Source: Gigaspora rosea (lineage: Eukaryota > Glomeromycota > Glomeromycetes > Diversisporales > Gigasporaceae). Taken from it: a stretch of DNA of 64,000 bases. The stretch covers positions 85,581 to 149,580 of the forward strand of contig QKWP01000778.1 of the NCBI GenBank assembly GCA_003550325.1, given 5' to 3'. Made by a program: the position numbers and the translations under genes. The notes beneath the pieces were generated by a model. It searched no databases and had not been told where the DNA came from. It worked only from the letters and a program-made list of their open reading frames with translations. Shown here piece after piece: positions 47,101 to 58,523 of the stretch; position 1 is the stretch's first letter; each line of letters opens with the position of its first letter.

Positions 47101-47370
47101 TCCTTCAGTAGTATATTGCTTCTTTTTTTTTTTTTTTAGGTTTCAGGTTTTCTATTTGTTGCTTTCGCCATTGGTATAGATCTTGGAATAGACCTTTGGC
47201 TTCGTTTCCCAGTACGTTTTTGGCGTGGTTCTTTTCTTGTTAATAATCATTTTTTTTTTAACAAGGGTGCATTGGAACTTGACTTGAGATTTTGTGTTCC
47301 TAGTGCCGGAAACTGGAAGTACCAGTTTTTTTTGCTGTTTTTTTCTTTTGGGGGTTTCTTTGCCCAAAAA
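44160..47370. repeat. Tandem array of ~155-bp units, alternating A/B types
   Basis: About 14 units share GATCTTGAAATGGACCTTC..GCTTCGCTTCC, preceded by a T-rich tract ending TTTAG (like a 3' splice site) and a GTTGCT motif. The landmark recurs near 44186, 44281, 44388, 44480, 44647, 44792, 44953, 45103, 45260, 45432, 45595, 46885, 47038 and 47180. Type A (GTTTATAGTGTGGATC) alternates with type B (GCCATTGGTATAGATC), a dimer of ~310-330 bp. Pieces are open on both strands (DLEMDLQLR on +, TPGSEAKGPFQD on -), but no continuous gene is present. A 1135-bp hAT-like element splits one unit. Confidence 0.7.
45620..46754. mobile_element. hAT-like AGGACC-family element, 1135 bp
   Basis: Ends AGGACCCCGAAGAATATATA and, inverted, AGGACCCCGAAGAATATATG. 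The flanks GCTTCACT (45612-45619) and GCTTCGCT (46755-46762) are the host repeat word duplicated, 7/8 identical. Inside is a near-perfect palindrome (45902-46310) centred on a T/A run near 46095. No transposase. Confidence 0.8.
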
Positions 47371-48059
47371 TAGCAGAAATAGTATATTAGAATCGGGTTA
47401 GTTAAATTTAGTGCTGGTTTTTAGTAATTTAAGTAATTATGTTGTAATAAATACATAATAAATATGTAATAAAAGAATATTTTAATAAATAAATATATAC
47501 ATATATATGTGTTATTTTAAAAAAATATTTTTAATACATAAAATCATAATGCTGCATAATTTTTATATATTGTTTATTTCAAAATATTGCACAAATTTTT
47601 GCAATATTTCATAATATTATGGAATATATTACGTAATATTTTGAAAAATTTTGCATTTATTATTTTGTAATATTCCGTTATTGAAAATTGTGAAAGATGT
47701 CGCGTCAATTCGTAATTCTTACACAAGTTTTCAGGCTGTAATAACTTACGTAAGATTACGTTTATATATTTTGCTGATAATATATAGAGGTTGTATTAAA
47801 ATTTTGGTTAAAAAAATTACTTTTTTACAAAAATATTATATTTGAAAAAAAATATTGGTCAAAAGGTTATATTTAAAAGTAAATAAAAGCTTTTAATATT
47901 ATATTATTAAAACTAAATAGAATTAATAAGTTTTATAAAAGTTATATTTAAAATTTGAATAACAAACCAAAAAAAAAATTTTATAAAACAAGTTTTCTTT
48001 GAAAAAAATTATAGTTTTTTTTTAAAAAAATTTTTTAAATTTTAAAAACTTTATTAATA
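47371..48059. other. AT-rich spacer
   Basis: Includes AATATTACGTAATATTTTG-like palindromic patches near 47560-47650. No gene or defined element. Confidence 0.4.
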
Positions 48060-49690
48060 TTATTTTTATTAGTTTTTTGACCAAATTTGATAAAAATTTT
48101 TTTATTTGAATTCTATGAATTCATAAAATTAAAATAAAAAATTTTTATCAAATTTGGTTAAGAACTTGTGAAGATATTTTTAATTAAAATTCCTGTAAAC
48201 AAGTTTAATACAGCTTCTTTATAATATATGTTTTTGAAAATAAAAAGCTTTTATTGAAGATATCTTTGCAAGTTCTTGACCAAATTTAATAAAAAGTTTT
48301 TATTTTAATTATACAAATCTATAGAATTAAAATAATTAAGAAATTGCAGAGATATCTTTAATAAAAGTTTTTGTAAACAATTTTAGTATAGCTTCTTTAT
48401 AATATACTTATTAAAGATATCTCTACAAGTTCTTAACCAAATTCAAAGAAAATTTTTTTATTTGAGTTCTATGGATTTGTAAAATTAAAATAAAAAAATT
48501 TTTATCAAATTTAGTCAAGAACTTGTAGAGATATTCTTGATAAAATTTTCTATAAACAATTTTAGTACAGCTTTTTTGTAATACACATTTTTAAAAGTAA
48601 AATTTTTATTGAAGATACTTTGCAAGTTCTTGACCAAATTTAATAAAAATTTTTATTTGAATTTTACAAATCTGTAGAATTAAAAAAAAATTTCATTAAA
48701 TTTGTTCAAGAACTCATAGAGTTATCTTCAATAAACCTTTTTGTAAACAATTTTAATACAATTTCTTTTTTTTGAAAATAAAAAAACTTTATTATAAATA
48801 TCTCTATGTGTTCTTGACCAAATTCAATGAATTTTTTTATTTGAATTCTATAAATTGTAGAATTAAAATAAAAAATTTCATCAAATTTGAACAAGAATTC
48901 ATAAAAATATCTTTGATAAAAATTTTTGTAAATAATTTTAGCACATATATATTTTTAGAAGTAAAAAACTTTAATCAAAGATATTTTTGTGAGTTTTTGA
49001 TCAAATTTAATGAAATTTTTTATTTGAATTTTAAACCCTATAGAATAAAAATAAAAAGTTTTTATTGAATTTGGTCAAGAACTTGCAAAGATATCTTTGA
49101 TAAAATTTTTACTTCTAAAAATATATACAAAGAAGCTATACTGAAAATATTTATAGAAACTTTTATCGAATATTTCTGAGTTCTTGACCAAATTTGATAA
49201 AATTTTTTATTTTAATTTTATAAATCCATAGAATTCAAATAAATAAAATTTCATCAAATTTGGTCAAGAATTTATTTAGATATTTTTGGTAAAAGTTTTT
49301 TTTTGTATTTTAAAAACATATATTACAAAAAGTTGTACTAAAATTGTTTATAAGAACTTTTATTGAAGATATCTTTGTGAGTTTTTGACCAAATTTAATG
49401 AAAATTTTTTATTTTATTTTTACAAATTTGTAAAATTCAAATAAAAAAATTTTATTAAATTTGATCAAAACCTGCAAAAATATTATTGATAAAAGTTTTC
49501 TATTTCTAAAAACAGATATTACAAATAAGCTGTACTGAAATTGTTTACAGAAATTTTAGTAAAGATATCTCTATGAGTTCTTGACCAAATTTGATAAAAT
49601 TTTTTTATTTTAATTCTATAAATCTACAAAATTCAAATATAAAATTTTTATTGAATTTGGTCAAGAACTTGTGAAAATAATATTAATAAA
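48060..49690. repeat. Satellite-like array, ~190-bp palindromic unit
   Basis: About nine units, each with an inverted pair TCTTGACCAAATTTAATAAA / ATCAAATTTGGTCAAGAACT around a T/A-rich centre, then a GATATCTTTGATAAAA..TTTTAGTACAGCTTCTTT linker. CTTGACCAAATT landmarks recur near 48069, 48280, 48435, 48630, 48815, 48998, 49180, 49385 and 49580. Open frames here are reiteration artefacts. Confidence 0.7.
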
Positions 49691-50565
49691 AGTTTTTAAA
49701 ATTTATAACAAAATCAAAAAATCTATATAGTGTAAATAGTAAACAAATTTACCTATATGTAATATTTAATAATTATAATTTGTTATTATATATCTGTTAT
49801 TTTTTTAAAAAAAGTTAATATATTAAAAAAATATTATAAGTAATATTTAAATTTTGGTCAAAAAAAAAACAAATTATTAAAGTTTATATATAAAATATGC
49901 TAATAAAACTTAATATAAAGTGGTCAAAATTTGTAAAATTTTATAATAAAGCCAATATAACCTTTATATTTATTATGTGAGGTCCTATTTGGATTAGTAG
50001 AAGTTTAGAAAATTACAGCCAGATATATATATATACAATAATTTATATTTTTTTAAAATTTTTTTTTATAATATGATATTTACCTAACTATAATTTTTTT
50101 AGCAAATACTATTTCAAATCAATTAAAATTTTTACTATAAATAGATATTATTGGGCTTCAACTAAAATTTTATGAAATTTTGATTAGTAGCTTTTGATAT
50201 ATTGCTTAAAAACTATAGATAATTTTTGTAAAAAAATTATTTAAGATTTTTAAACAATTTCTCAAAAACTACTAATCCAAATTGCATGAAATTTTAGTAT
50301 ATTAAAATCCAGTATTTAATAAAATTTAAATGATTTGAATTAGTAGTTGCTAAAAAAATTATAACTGGGTATAAATATAAATTTTAGTATTTAACAACTT
50401 TATGTTTTCAAAATTTATATTTTATTAAAATTTTTATTAAAAAATATATTTCAAAATAGGTATGACTAGACTAAATATGTATCAATTTGAAATATATTTT
50501 TAATTAAAATTTAATATATGATATAAAATTTGAAAATGTAAAGTTGATAAAAATGCTAAACATGA
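49691..50565. other. AT-rich spacer with weak inverted repeats
   Basis: TTAGTAGCTTTTGA / TCAAAAACTACTAATCCAAA-type words pair loosely around 50160-50290. No gene. Confidence 0.35.
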
Positions 50566-50930
50566 GTTGAATCAATGAATATCAGGTGCATACCAGGAGA
50601 CAAGTCTTCTGGTATGTGCCTGGTAGTCTACTATAGATCCACCAAATATTTGTAGTATATTAGCAGCATTTTGGCAGCATATTGGTAAGGTAGATCGAAC
50701 CGGTAACATAACAGTAACAAATCGGGATATCCCGATATTTTACTCTTAGGCCAAGAGTACTAAGAGTAAGATATCAGGATATCCCGATTTGTTACTGTTA
50801 CCAATATCGATCTATCTCTCACCAATATGTTGCTAATATGCTACAGGTATTTGGCGGATCTATTGTAGACTATCAGGTACGTATCAGGAAACTTGTCTCT
50901 CGGTATGTACCCGATATTCATTGATTCAAC
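50566..50930. mobile_element. Long palindromic element, 365 bp
   Basis: GTTGAATCAATGAATATCAG at the left and its inverse at the right. The arms pair along nearly their whole length (AACAAATCGGGATATCCCGA) around a loop near 50745-50760. No convincing target duplication. Non-coding. Confidence 0.65.
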
Positions 50931-51825
50931 CTGTGAAAGATTAAAAGATTTTAAAATTGGGAAGAAAAATTATTATTAAGCGAGAGATATATTTTCACTA
51001 TTTTATTATCAAAAATACGTAATATTATTAATAGTATTAATATTTTGATAAAAAAATCCAAAAACAAATGAAATTAGCCTGTCCTGTTGTTAAATAAAAA
51101 TCAATGCTGTGTACTTTTAAATTTTCATGCTAAAATCTGCCAAAAATAGTAACTTATCATATTATGGGTATATATACATATCAGATATGTTGTAAGTGGA
51201 AACGTGGATTCGGAATTTATTTATAAAACCTCCATTTTGGGTTGATTTTATCATATGTACATCCTAACCCTGATTTAACTAGGAAATTCCAAATCCTACC
51301 TACAACATATACTATTATTTTCCTCTTCAGAGAAATAAATGCGTTACCTTCTTAGCTTAAACCTAAGCATTGATAAAAAAAAAAAACAATTAGTAAAGCA
51401 GATTATGTAATTTTAAAAATTTGGCGTTTTATTAAAGGGTTTATGCAATTCCGCACTGATTTTGATAATCGGTCATCACGTGACACAGCAATAGATTTTC
51501 TTGAGGTATACTTTTTTTGAATAAATAGTTTTTATTCAAAAATAGATATTATATCAAATAAAAAAGGCTAAAGGTGTCACATTACATTAGTTTTTGAAAA
51601 AATGATCTCTGTAATACCGAAATTATTTGTTTGATAATTAAAAATAGCAACTAATTAACATTATGATCTTTGTTGTACAATAAACCAGTATGGAAGTAAC
51701 GTTAATTATATCCAGGTTCAACCCCTTTTTAAACGTAAATTCAAACACTTAACACTTTGAAAATCCAAAATTGAACTTAAGATTATAATATAACATTATA
51801 AAGTATCATTCGAGATAGGGATAAT
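50931..51825. other. Upstream region of the membrane-protein gene, with TCACGTGA
   Basis: AT-rich DNA. TCACGTGA at 51476-51483 lies about 340 bp before the start of the next gene and could be a bHLH site. No other feature seen. Confidence 0.3.
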
Positions 51826-52452
51826 ATGATACAAAAAAAAATAATCAAGCGTCAGGAAACAGGATCTCCATCTTCCATAGGAATCACTTCCGTAGGAACT
51901 TCTTTCACAAGAACCTCTTCCGTTCCTACTTATTCACAAGCCTCACCACCAGCTCTAATAACCTTAACCTCACAGACCTTACAGACCTCACAGACGAATA
52001 CTAATGTACCAAAACCAGTAGCAGTAATCCCGCCTCTTTCAGGAGGAATCACTCCGTATATAACTATGACAGTTACAGATAATGGAATAACGACATCACC
52101 CACAGCTTCTAATACAGGAGAAATCAATGGAAGCTCACCACAAACCATTATACTCGCAGCGTCTGTTTTGAGTTCAGTTGGGATAATAACGGTTTTAGGC
52201 GTTATAGCTTTATGTTGGTTCAGAAGAGGAGAGAAAAGAAAATCTACAAGGAATGAAGCATCTCAAATACACGATGATCAAGTTATACTAAGAAGAAGTA
52301 GAATGGGTAATTTTGATGGGTCAATTGATCAAAATGATGACTTTGTAACTTATAGACCAAGTGATCCTGATGATGAACATTTACCTAGTTATGCTGAAGC
52401 TATTGTAATAGGAAGGGCAAGTTTACAACGAGGACAATATGGACAACAATAA
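51826..52452 (+). CDS. Ser/Thr-rich single-pass membrane protein
   Basis: Intronless 208-residue protein. Residues 11-106 are rich in Ser, Thr and Pro, a likely O-glycosylated outer segment. A clear membrane span lies at about 107-131 (TIILAASVLSSVGIITVLGV), followed by a basic stop-transfer run (RRGEKRKSTR). The acidic, polar tail of ~70 residues ends with LPSYAEA (186-192), resembling PY-type motifs read by WW-domain proteins. The plan recalls fungal surface sensors of Mid2/Wsc type, but no WSC or cysteine domain is present. It lacks an N-terminal signal peptide; MIQKKIIKRQ is instead basic, with KR before Gln, so an unseen upstream exon or a type III membrane topology is possible. A TCACGTGA site lies upstream. 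Family membership is not established. Confidence 0.7.
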   Translation: MIQKKIIKRQETGSPSSIGITSVGTSFTRTSSVPTYSQASPPALITLTSQTLQTSQTNTNVPKPVAVIPPLSGGITPYITMTVTDNGITTSPTASNTGEINGSSPQTIILAASVLSSVGIITVLGVIALCWFRRGEKRKSTRNEASQIHDDQVILRRSRMGNFDGSIDQNDDFVTYRPSDPDDEHLPSYAEAIVIGRASLQRGQYGQQ

Positions 52453-53631
52453 ATTAAAAAAAAATATTAAGCAAGTCTACAAGGACAATATTAAAAAAAA
52501 AAAAAATTTTTTTTTGCGAATAAAAAAGACCAACTGTTTATGTATTATTGACATTTGTATTATTAGAACTTCTATAGAACATCTATTTAATTGTAACAAA
52601 CTTTAATTCCTGTATTTTTTCATAAAAACTCATTTTTGAGATTTTTTCGATTAGTACAGTATTAAGCACAGCAAATTTTTAAGGCCTAAGTGAGTACGTT
52701 AGTTCGTTTATTTAAATTCGGTTAAAATATTATCCATTTTTATTTTGACTATTTGTTTGTCAATTACAGGTACCGAATTCATTTATTAAATGCAGTAAAA
52801 AAAAAAAAAAATTAATAATAATTCGTCCGCATTCATTGCTTCACAAATAATCTTTTATACTTAATACTATCCACTCACTTCATTTCAACTCATGATAACT
52901 TTCTGGCTCATTATTTCATTCTTTATGATATTTTAGAATTGAAACTATTTCGATTCTTGATACATAAAACAATCAAAGTTTCTTGTAAATTAATATTTCA
53001 AGAGTGTAAGTCATTACACGTAAAGCTGGTCTTTTGTAATAATTAATATTAATTTTGTAAACAAAAAAAAATACTTTTATTTAATAAAATTTCATATATT
53101 ATTTATATGAATACAAATATTCATACCACAATGATTTGTTGATGAGAGAGATGGATGGCGAAATGACCTTGTTTAATAATCCTGTAATTTTATCTTAAGG
53201 GTAGTGGGATGAGATGCCCGTAATCACGTTTTTTATAGTTTTTGCTTTATAGGATTCGACAGCGATAGCGTATTAACGAATGATAATGATTATTTGTTTC
53301 TGCTATAACGGTTTAAATTGATCACATAGACTACATAACTACCAATTTGTAGGTAAAATACTCGATTACATATATTCGTTTATTAATCAAAATTTCACAA
53401 TCAACCAGCGTAAAATGTATAATATAAATAGGATAACAGAATAAACATCAATTTATAAATCCAAGTTAAGAAAATATAAAATATAATGTTTATCCGTATA
53501 AAATCACTACTATCAACTATGCAAAATATTAAGAACTTATTAATAGTACCATAATTCTTTTGATTTGTTGAATATAGATCAAATAAGCCAGCTCAATAAC
53601 TAATCACCGAATCATGCAATCGCATCTGGCC
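52453..53631. other. Spacer between convergent genes
   Basis: Contains 3' flanking DNA of the membrane-protein gene and the TFB4 gene, which point towards each other. A and T homopolymers lie at 52490-52515 and 52798-52812. No gene, element end or RNA gene is seen. Confidence 0.4.
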
Positions 53632-55224
53632 TTAGATGATCCGCCCATTTTGTCTGACTGATGTCAACGTCAACCTCGTTCTTGAAAAAGTTAAAAAAAA
53701 AAACTTCTAAATATCTTAAATAACTAAAAATTTGCAAGTACCGGTAAATAAATTTAAGAAAATACCTGCACGTAGAACACTCATCTAACGGTCTACAGAA
53801 TACTTTTAATACATTACAGATGATTAAGGAAAAGTATCATAACATTTTGGTATACACTAAATAGAACACAAATTAAATTAAGGATACTCGACAAACAAAC
53901 TGAGCATACATATCCAACATCGATAATCTTTTTGTGACAGAAACAAGCTGCCCCAAAATCTACTCTTTCCTCCCCTGGCAAACAAAGGTACTTTTTGTTG
54001 TATCGATCAGGTAGGAATGCAATCTTAAGTAAATAATAATACATTATATATAAATATATAAATATAATATCAAAGCCAGTATTTATTATCAACGTAATTA
54101 ATTTAAATATACCATTAAAAATTGTAATAATCCTTGGGGCATATCAAGCTTCAGATACTTTCCACCAGTTATATGAGATGCTTGTTGCAAAAATACCGGA
54201 GTATCACTTCCGTAGACTTTACAAACATCAATGGGAATACACTAATCATTTAAAAAAAATTGTCAATAAATGAATCTCATCAAACGAAATCAAGGAAATA
54301 TATCGTTAAAGACTTCACTATTTTCATTTAGCGATATTCAAATTTGATAAAAAGACTCACCAGTTTTTGTGCAGAAAAAATACAATTCATTATAGATATG
54401 TACTGATAAGGAGAATCTGGTGATACTGATATGATCAATATACGAGATTTTACATGGCCGATTTCATCAGCTTTTGTAATACGGTTGATGTCTATTAAGT
54501 GATGGTCAAGGATAAGAAATATCGACATAATTTGTGTGTTAAATTAAAACTAGTAAATCAAGCAATATAGGATACAACATAACGCCATAGATAACGCTCC
54601 CGCGATCATAGAACTTGCTGTTGAAATTTAGATTGTTTCATGGACAGAAGGTTTAGAAAATACTTTTAATTATACCATTCTATAATTATATAAATTTACC
54701 AAACCTTTATCTGGATGATTATTTGGTGTATCAACATCTTCAAATAATGCACTCATATTGGCTATTACTTTTTCATCAATAACCCGAAATTTTTGATACA
54801 TATTAGGAAAGATCGTTTTATCCGAATTTTCATGTGTCATAGGTATTGGATATAAGAATTTGCTACAGTTAAAAGCCGTTAAGAAGAATATCAATAAATT
54901 GATGTTACAGACTTAGATCTACTATTTTTAGTTATTCATACCTGACACCAACATGACTTGCAATTATTGCAACATCATTATCGTGTTTTAAAGCCAAATG
55001 AGCGTTGATGAATACCAAAATGTGGCGTAGAGCCTCTTTCAGGGAAAAGTTTGACTTCCTCCATACAATTGGATTTGTATCAATTATCAATACGAGAAGG
55101 TTGGCATCCTCTGATTAGAAAAATGAGAATGAATATCAAGTTTGCGTGATAGTCCAATGAAGAGTGACTTGGAATGTTACCGTCAACCTTCATTTACGGT
55201 CGCGGTATCCTTCAAGACACTCAT
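53632..55224 (-). CDS. TFB4: TFIIH core subunit Tfb4/p34
   Basis: Subunit of the TFIIH core, acting with p44/Ssl1 in RNA polymerase II promoter opening and nucleotide excision repair. Nine exons join in phase (5' to 3' on minus): 55224-55188, 55110-54942, 54862-54705, 54617-54576, 54491-54361, 54241-54113, 54023-53888, 53802-53766, 53680-53632, giving 295 residues (human p34 has 308). A von Willebrand A-like domain starts LLVLIIDTNPIVWRKSNFSL, followed by FINAHLALKHDNDVAIIASH, the FLYP motif, SRILIISVS and ITGGKYLK. The end is the p34 zinc module: AACFCHKK, IGYVCSVC-type VGYVCSVCLS, IFC and CSTC (about 240-283). Exon 1 uses an atypical donor GTTGAC; the next GT would pass a stop. All other introns have GT..AG ends. 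Exon joins are inferred from phase and family alignment. Confidence 0.93.
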
Positions 55225-55444
55225 GGCGCTGACGACTAATGTCCGAAATTTTATTACTTACATGTAGATCATTCAACTAAAGGAAAGAAATTTTTTTGCA
55301 CCATACCTTAACCGCTTATGTCAACTTGCTATGGATTTTATCAGATTTGCTAGATTTCAAAAAAATAAAATAAAATTAAAAGAAAACCAAGTTCATTTAC
55401 ATAGATCACTATAATCGGTAAATAAGAACTTTTTTACTACGTCA
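55225..55444. other. TFB4 upstream region
   Basis: Short AT-rich stretch before the TFB4 start on the minus strand. No TATA-like box or TCACGTGA palindrome is evident. Confidence 0.3.
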
Positions 55445-55795
55445 TCAAAAATTCAATTGTGCTGCAAACAATTCAGCAATTACAAGTACGAGTACGAGTA
55501 CGTACTGGTAATAATATAAATTTATCCATATAGAAGTTAATACAATCGCACTATTTGGGTCAGGACTCAATTTACAGTATCCAACGTAATTTTGCATAAA
55601 ACCTTTCATGGGATGATGCTTCAAAGATAGTTCTTTTAGGATTAACCTATTTAGTTGATGTCTTTCAGGTTCCTTTCCATCCAGGTTTCCTATTGGTCGT
55701 TGGTAGATCCCATTCTTGATTTGATGAAATATTAGCGCAAATTGATACAATTGGTTCTCGTCATCCGGCTTGGTAATTCTTTTTAACAAAAATAA
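55445..55795 (-). CDS. Exon-like open frame, product unknown
   Basis: A minus-strand frame whose central ~75 residues look protein-like (QLYQFALIFHQIKNGIYQRP, LKELSLKHHPMKGFMQNYVG), with even composition unlike the surrounding AT DNA. An acceptor-like AAAAAG lies at the start of the coding-like part (about 55785) and a GTATTA donor-like site near 55540. No partner exon was found on either side and I recognise no family. It may be a stranded exon of a lost gene or part of a gene with distant exons. Confidence 0.35.
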   Translation of the reverse strand, partial: LFLLKRITKPDDENQLYQFALIFHQIKNGIYQRPIGNLDGKEPERHQLNRLILKELSLKHHPMKGFMQNYVGYCKLSPDPNSAIVLTSIWINLYYYQYVLVLVLVIAELFAAQLNF

Positions 55796-55859
55796 TCGAA
55801 ATAAAATAATTATTAAGATAATACAAAAAAGTTTTCTATATTTATACACTATATAATCA

Positions 55860-56810
55860 AAAGAATATATCAGATATATATATATTTTTAATATTAATGG
55901 TCAAAATTAATAATACAATATAAAAATATTTTTAAAATATTATTAAAAAAATTTAATAATATAGCAAGTACTTTATGTACTTTGTACTTTTTTATATTTA
56001 GTAATTAAATAAAAAATTATAAATTTAAATTAAAATTAGAAAATAAAAATTACAAAAAAAGTATGTTTATTAAAGATTATTTGAGTAAAATTTTAAAATA
56101 AACCTTTGGTTCAATAGCTATACTTGTTGGCCAAATATAAACAAACCCCAAATCTCTAAAAAATGATTGCTATTTATAAAAATTTACAAATAATTTTAAA
56201 ATTTTATAAGTATATTATTTATAGCTATAAAAATATACTTGATTTATTTAAACAAAAATTTTAAGCTATGAGTTTGACCAGACCCTTTGAGTTTGTCACT
56301 AGTTTGTCTATTTTAAGTTTATTTAAAATAAACAAACTCAAAGGGTTTGGTTAAACTCATAGTTTATAAATTTTATTAATAATTAGGCCTTCACATAAGA
56401 CAGGTAGGGCTGAGTAGTATCTGTATTCTAACCCTATCTGTTTGTGTAATGGTCCTTACTATTCAAGCCCTAACTCTATTCTAAATCTCTAAATTGAATG
56501 CTCTGATCTGGCTCATGTAAGCCAAGGGTATCTATAACTTACCCTTGGGTTTGTGAATTAAATCAGATTGATTTCTATTATTGTTATAAATCTTTGTTAT
56601 TTATTTTAACTAATTTCGATATTTCTGATTAATTTTTTTTTATCTAAATTTTCTTTTCTTTTTTTTTTTTTTTAATTATTTTTTTTTTTTTAAATATTTT
56701 TTTTTATTTTTTTTTATTTATTTAAATTATTTTTTTATTTAATTTGGTTTTTTTTTAATTTTTTAAAGCAGTTTTATTTAATATAAATATTGTTTAAATT
56801 TTAAAAATAC
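55860..56810. other. AT-rich spacer
   Basis: Includes an inverted pair TTTGAGTTTGTCACTAGTTT..AAACTCAAAGGGTTTGGTTAAAC-like (about 56270-56365) and T-homopolymer stretches (56630-56760). No gene. Confidence 0.4.
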
Positions 56811-57010
56811 TTAGGTTATTAAGAATCTTAATAATCTAAAATAAATTATTAAAAACCTTAACAAACTATTTTAGATCATTAAGAATCTTAATAATTTAAA
56901 AATAGCTTATTAAGAATCTTAATGGTCTATTTTAGATTATTAAGATTCTTAATGATCTATTTTAGATCATTAAGATTCTTAATGATCTAAAATAGATTGT
57001 TAAAATTTTA
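56811..57010. repeat. Short palindromic repeats around TTAAGAATCTTAA
   Basis: The 13-bp palindrome TTAAGAATCTTAA alternates with TCTATTTTAGATCATTAA-type arms about six times, with ~30-bp spacing. There are no unique spacers, so it is not a CRISPR array. Confidence 0.6.
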
Positions 57011-57379
57011 ATAATTTATTATAGTTCTTTTTTTTTTATTTTTTTTATTTATTTATTTTTTTTATTTTTTTTATTTTATTTTTTCATTTCTTTTTTCATA
57101 TTTTTTAATTATTATAATTTGATCATTTGAGTGATAATCATCGCTTACAATTAATTGTGATTGTAGTAAAAGCAAGTGTTCAATCAATTGTGAAGTAATT
57201 TATTACTTGAGCGATTAATAGCTTATTTTCGGTTCACACCGCATTTTTTCATTACGCCAATAGAAAATCAAACGCCATGAAACATATGTAATTTCTAATT
57301 TATTTCTGAAAGTTATACTCTATTCTTAACATAGTAATTTTTATTTTTAAATAAAATATTATAACAAAGAAATTATCAA

Positions 57380-58035
57380 TATTATACTGAAACTTAAACC
57401 GCATAGAGTAATTATATAATTAATATATCGTTACTATGCAAAGTAAATATTATAGTAATAGTTTAAAATGGTTATTCGAGGACTTAAACCACATAGAGTA
57501 ATTATATACAGTAATTTATATATCGTTGCTATGCAAAGTAGGATATTATTGTAATAGTTTAAAATGGTTATTCGAACCATGCAATGTACTTAAACCACAT
57601 AGAGTAATTATATAATTAATATATCGTTGCTATGCAAATTAGCATATTATTGTAATAGTTTAAAATAGTTATTTGACCAGACAACGTCTAACACACAAAG
57701 TTTATTTTGCCCTAATTTTAAATCATACATCTGCAACAGATGAAATACCCCAGCAGGAAACCCAAGGCTATACTCATCATTGCATACTATTCCTGATATA
57801 GGCAAAGGCAAACAAATAGAGTAATTATATTAATATTATATCGTTACTATGCAAAGTAGCATATTATTATAATATATTGTTTAAAATAGTTCTTTAATTT
57901 ATATTGTCCTAATTTAAACATATATGTGAACTCTTTTGAAAAGCCCCAGTTATGCAAAATACAGGAAACCCAAGGTCATACTCATCATTGTACAACAATT
58001 CTGATATAGGAAGACCATACAAATAGAGTGAAATG
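57380..58035. repeat. Compound tandem repeat, ~95-bp and ~80-bp modules
   Basis: The module CATAGAGTAATTATATA..ATATCGTT(A/G)CTATGCAAAGTA..TAGTTTAAAATGGTTATT occurs near 57400, 57495, 57595 and 57820. A second module CAGGAAACCCAAGG..ATACTCATCATTG..TGATATAGG occurs near 57752 and 57962. Confidence 0.65.
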
Positions 58036-58472
58036 TTTGTCCAATCAGAATCGAAAAAGCTATACCACTTAACTTGCCTGTAAACCATACACTACGTACT
58101 TTGTACTCCGTTCCTGGTAAATGTATATATAAATGAATGAATTGACTTCAAACAGAAAGTTTTTACTAATTAATTTAAAAATCTTATTTTTACTAATTAA
58201 TTAAAAATCTTATTCTTTAAAAAATAATATGACGCATTAAATGGTTTAGGGTCTGCGTAATTCCTTTCTTGAAAGCATGTTATATATTTTATTTATTTTT
58301 TCTATACCTATAATAAAAACAATATTATAGAGGATGTCATGGTATTGCAGATCTGTTTTGTTCTGTTCAAATTACACGTAAACAAAAACAAATAAATATT
58401 ACCAAACGGGTAAACAAAGAAATTACGTCCGAACAACCTAATTGATCAAATAAACAAATACATCCACTTCAG

Positions 58473-58480
58473 TCACGTGA
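58473..58480. promoter_or_regulatory. TCACGTGA palindrome upstream of the LINE
   Basis: The perfect CACGTG-core palindrome, 43 bp before the first LINE ORF1 codon. Possibly part of a LINE internal promoter; function inferred only. Confidence 0.25.
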
Positions 58481-58523
58481 ATACAACATTGGACTCTAAA
58501 AATAGATTTCTAGAAAGTTCTAA

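Noticed and set aside
44142-47367. Many short Lys-rich or Phe-rich ORFs in the 155-bp tandem array
   Set aside because: They are the same repeat read in different frames, broken by stops in every unit; kept as a repeat, with the exon idea listed only as a hypothesis.
48706-49068. ORFs in the 190-bp satellite array
   Set aside because: Phe/Ile/Lys-rich shadows of palindromic AT-rich repeats, overlapping on opposite strands.
56811-57010. CRISPR-like regularly spaced palindromes
   Set aside because: The intervals are themselves repeats of one another, with no unique spacers and no cas genes, and the window is eukaryotic.
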